Assembly (NCBI GenBank): GCA_950295325.1
Contig: OX485808.1
Location: forward strand, 3,660,501 to 3,724,500
Reading direction: 5' to 3'
Length of the DNA: 64,000 bases
Origin: Polytrichum commune
Taxonomy: Eukaryota > Streptophyta > Polytrichopsida > Polytrichales > Polytrichaceae
Shown one piece after another: positions 62,333 through 64,000 of the stretch. The number at the start of each line of letters is the position of its first letter. Position 1 is the first letter of the stretch. The position numbers and the translations under genes are program-made. The notes under the pieces are model-generated. The model saw only the letters and a program-made list of their open reading frames with translations. It made no database searches and had not been told where the DNA came from.

Positions 62333-63210
62333 GAACTCTAGTATGGACTCCAGGGTCAACATTGGGAGGTACACCCAAAAGGAGAAGGTTGAATACATTG
62401 AAGGGTAAACCACAACCCATTAATTTGAAGGTGAGATGGGACCCCAACATTCTTGCTAATCATGGATGGCGGGATGAAAGGGGTATATGGATGTATAGCA
62501 TTGTCGAAAGGTATGTGAAGTGAACACATATGATGAGAATGTTCGTTCCGAGCGTGAACGTCGATCAAAAGTCCAAACAAAAGTATGGGTTGCAAGTGGA
62601 GCCATAACATTTTTGGAGACCAATGCAAGGAGGTTTTGGAGTATATTTGGGGAGGACCAAGGGATTCTGATTGTGGGCATGTATGCCGAGGTCATTTTGG
62701 ACGTAGAAATTGACTGGTCGACCATTCCATGTACCAACATAGCTTTAAGGGCAACACGCTAGAGTAAGGTCATACCCAATTCCGTACTAAGTTGGAAAGT
62801 TGGCCAACTGATCCTATTGGCGTGGCAACCTGGAACGAATCCTTCAGCAATTTAAGCTTATTTTGATTTCCTTTTGGTCCCAAGTTATCAACCTCTAAGA
62901 ACTCCACCCTCCAACCGGGTAGACCTTGATGATGCGGACATAATGTTAGGGGTATCCGTTGAACCACCTGCCATGCCATGAAGAATCCACATGACACCAA
63001 CACATGGACCCTGCTTGGTTGGTCCACCATCTTTGCCTATTGATGTGGAGATGACATTAGAGGTTCCAACCCCGCCGCTAGTAGTTGCCGACAATGACAT
63101 GGTGGAGGCATTGAGGGCTGAATTGACAAAGTGCTCGAACAAATGCCATGGGAAAAGTTTTTCCTTGTCACCGATATGGCATGCCGGTCTTTCTTGGGGG
63201 TCCAAGTGAG
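62333..63210 (+). pseudogene. Unidentified decayed coding sequence, probably transposon-derived
   Basis: Plus-strand frames can be chained. 62333-62515 gives TLGGTPKRRRLNTLKGKPQP, VRWDPNILANHGWRDERGIW and MYSIVERYVK. 62520-62762 gives KVWVASGAITFLETNARRFW and DVEIDWSTIPCTNIA. About 62770-62925 gives FRTKLESWPTDPIGVATWNE. 62915-63210 gives ADIMLGVSVEPPAMP and LVVADNDMVEALRAELTKCS. Stops and at least two frame changes break it. The composition reads like real protein, but the family is not recognised. The minus strand is also open over 62888-63355 (FTPKEVVENTRNEDDLRNVL, LPRTKDDWLQHAHLDP), so the true strand, or two converging genes, is unresolved. Confidence 0.3.
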
Positions 63211-63355
63211 CATGTTGAAGCCAATCATCCTTTGTCCTTGGTAGTCGGACCCAATATAATTCACTGAATGCTTGAATTAGTCGTAACACGTTGCGCAAGT
63301 CATCCTCATTTCGAGTGTTCTCCACAACCTCTTTGGGTGTAAACTCATCCACCAC

Positions 63356-64000
63356 ATCTTGTAAGCCTCATGGGTGTTAGGAATTATAATACTTACTTTT
63401 GGACAAACTAACCATGGAATTTGTTAGCCCACTCCTAACCCTAGAAAACCTACGAACTAACCAAACCACCAATAATTTTGGGCATGATACATGATTTTAT
63501 ACAACCCTACATGTTGAGCACTGGGAGTTAGGGTTTGGGGGTTAGGAGTCGATGTTGCCCAACAGTCGATCCAAAACCTGGGATCGATTGGAGCGTTAAC
63601 TTAGTCACATCATACATTAATTGCCCATAAATGTTACAACGGGGTCATGTATGTAGCAAATCTTACCTCATTTTGGCCTCAGTTCCCAAGCTCTTCATTG
63701 GCCTAGCTTGTTTTAGCAAGCTTTGTATACAGTAAACATGGAAAGGTGGTCGGTGATTTTGGTCTATATTAGGCTAGGCTATTCTTGAGAAGATATGGAA
63801 TCCACAATTATCCATGGCCTTCCCAAGGACATACAATCTACTCTCTATAAGAGTTGAAAATCCATATATGTTAACATTTTTTCTACTCCCTACTTGGAGA
63901 TACTTGTTACCTTAATGCCTACTCCCCTCTTTGTGTATTTGTCCTTTGTCTTTGTTAACTTATTATAATAGTGTATCATACCATACAATATAACATATCA
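63356..64000. other. Intergenic DNA, no gene recognised
   Basis: AT-rich. I see no motif-bearing frame and no structured repeat. The phrase ttagggtttgggggttagg at about 63531-63549 is only loosely telomere-like. Confidence 0.5.

Noticed and set aside
1-64000. Bacterial-type operons, promoters, ribosome sites, plasmid or phage genes
   Set aside because: No long open frames, no operon spacing and clear plant transposon features; the prokaryotic model does not fit.

Overview
The window looks like non-coding, transposon-rich nuclear DNA of a land plant. The evidence is: very low coding density with no intact long gene; a decayed PIF/Harbinger element whose accessory protein belongs to the plant NAM-associated (Myb/SANT-linked) family; abundant miniature inverted-repeat elements (MITEs); long (GA)n, (TA)n and poly-G/poly-C tracts; and a TTT(T)AGGG telomere-like tract. 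I cannot place it closer than 'plant'. No tRNA, rRNA, organelle gene, bacterial operon or CRISPR array could be supported. All repeat families were found by eye inside this window, and their labels (FB1, A, B, C, D, E, G, H) are mine.

Layout. 1-17.8 kb is AT-rich intergenic DNA with MITE-A copies (4.0 and 8.8 kb), a 475 bp foldback element FB1 (6.1-6.6 kb), homopolymers and a CpG-rich stretch (12.1-12.8 kb). 17.9-18.6 kb is a six-unit tandem array with two unit lengths. 18.6-27.7 kb holds a MITE with about 65 bp inverted termini (21 kb), a MITE-B (22.3 kb), a telomere-like tract (22.8 kb), FB1 fragments and a palindromic element H (25.1-26.4 kb). 28.5-31.05 kb is a broken protein-coding relic ending in a SWIM zinc finger. 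32.6-34.6 kb is a 1,989 bp PIF/Harbinger relic with TAA target duplications, containing fragments of both its proteins in convergent orientation. 37.2-37.6 kb is a second tandem array (about 134 bp units). 41.5-47.6 kb holds clustered MITEs A, B, C and E. 51.85 kb carries (GA)34. 55.8-59.1 kb holds a MITE-B, two long near-perfect hairpins, an FB1 fragment split by a MITE-A, and a complex inverted/direct repeat. 62.3-63.4 kb has weak coding relics readable on both strands.

No genes act together here as a pathway. The two supported protein-coding loci are pseudogenes, and the main biology is layered transposon insertion and decay. The points most worth a second look are the SWIM-domain relic, the two long hairpins (possible young MITEs or small-RNA sources), the shared termini linking three MITE groups, and the unusual density of poly-G/poly-C runs.
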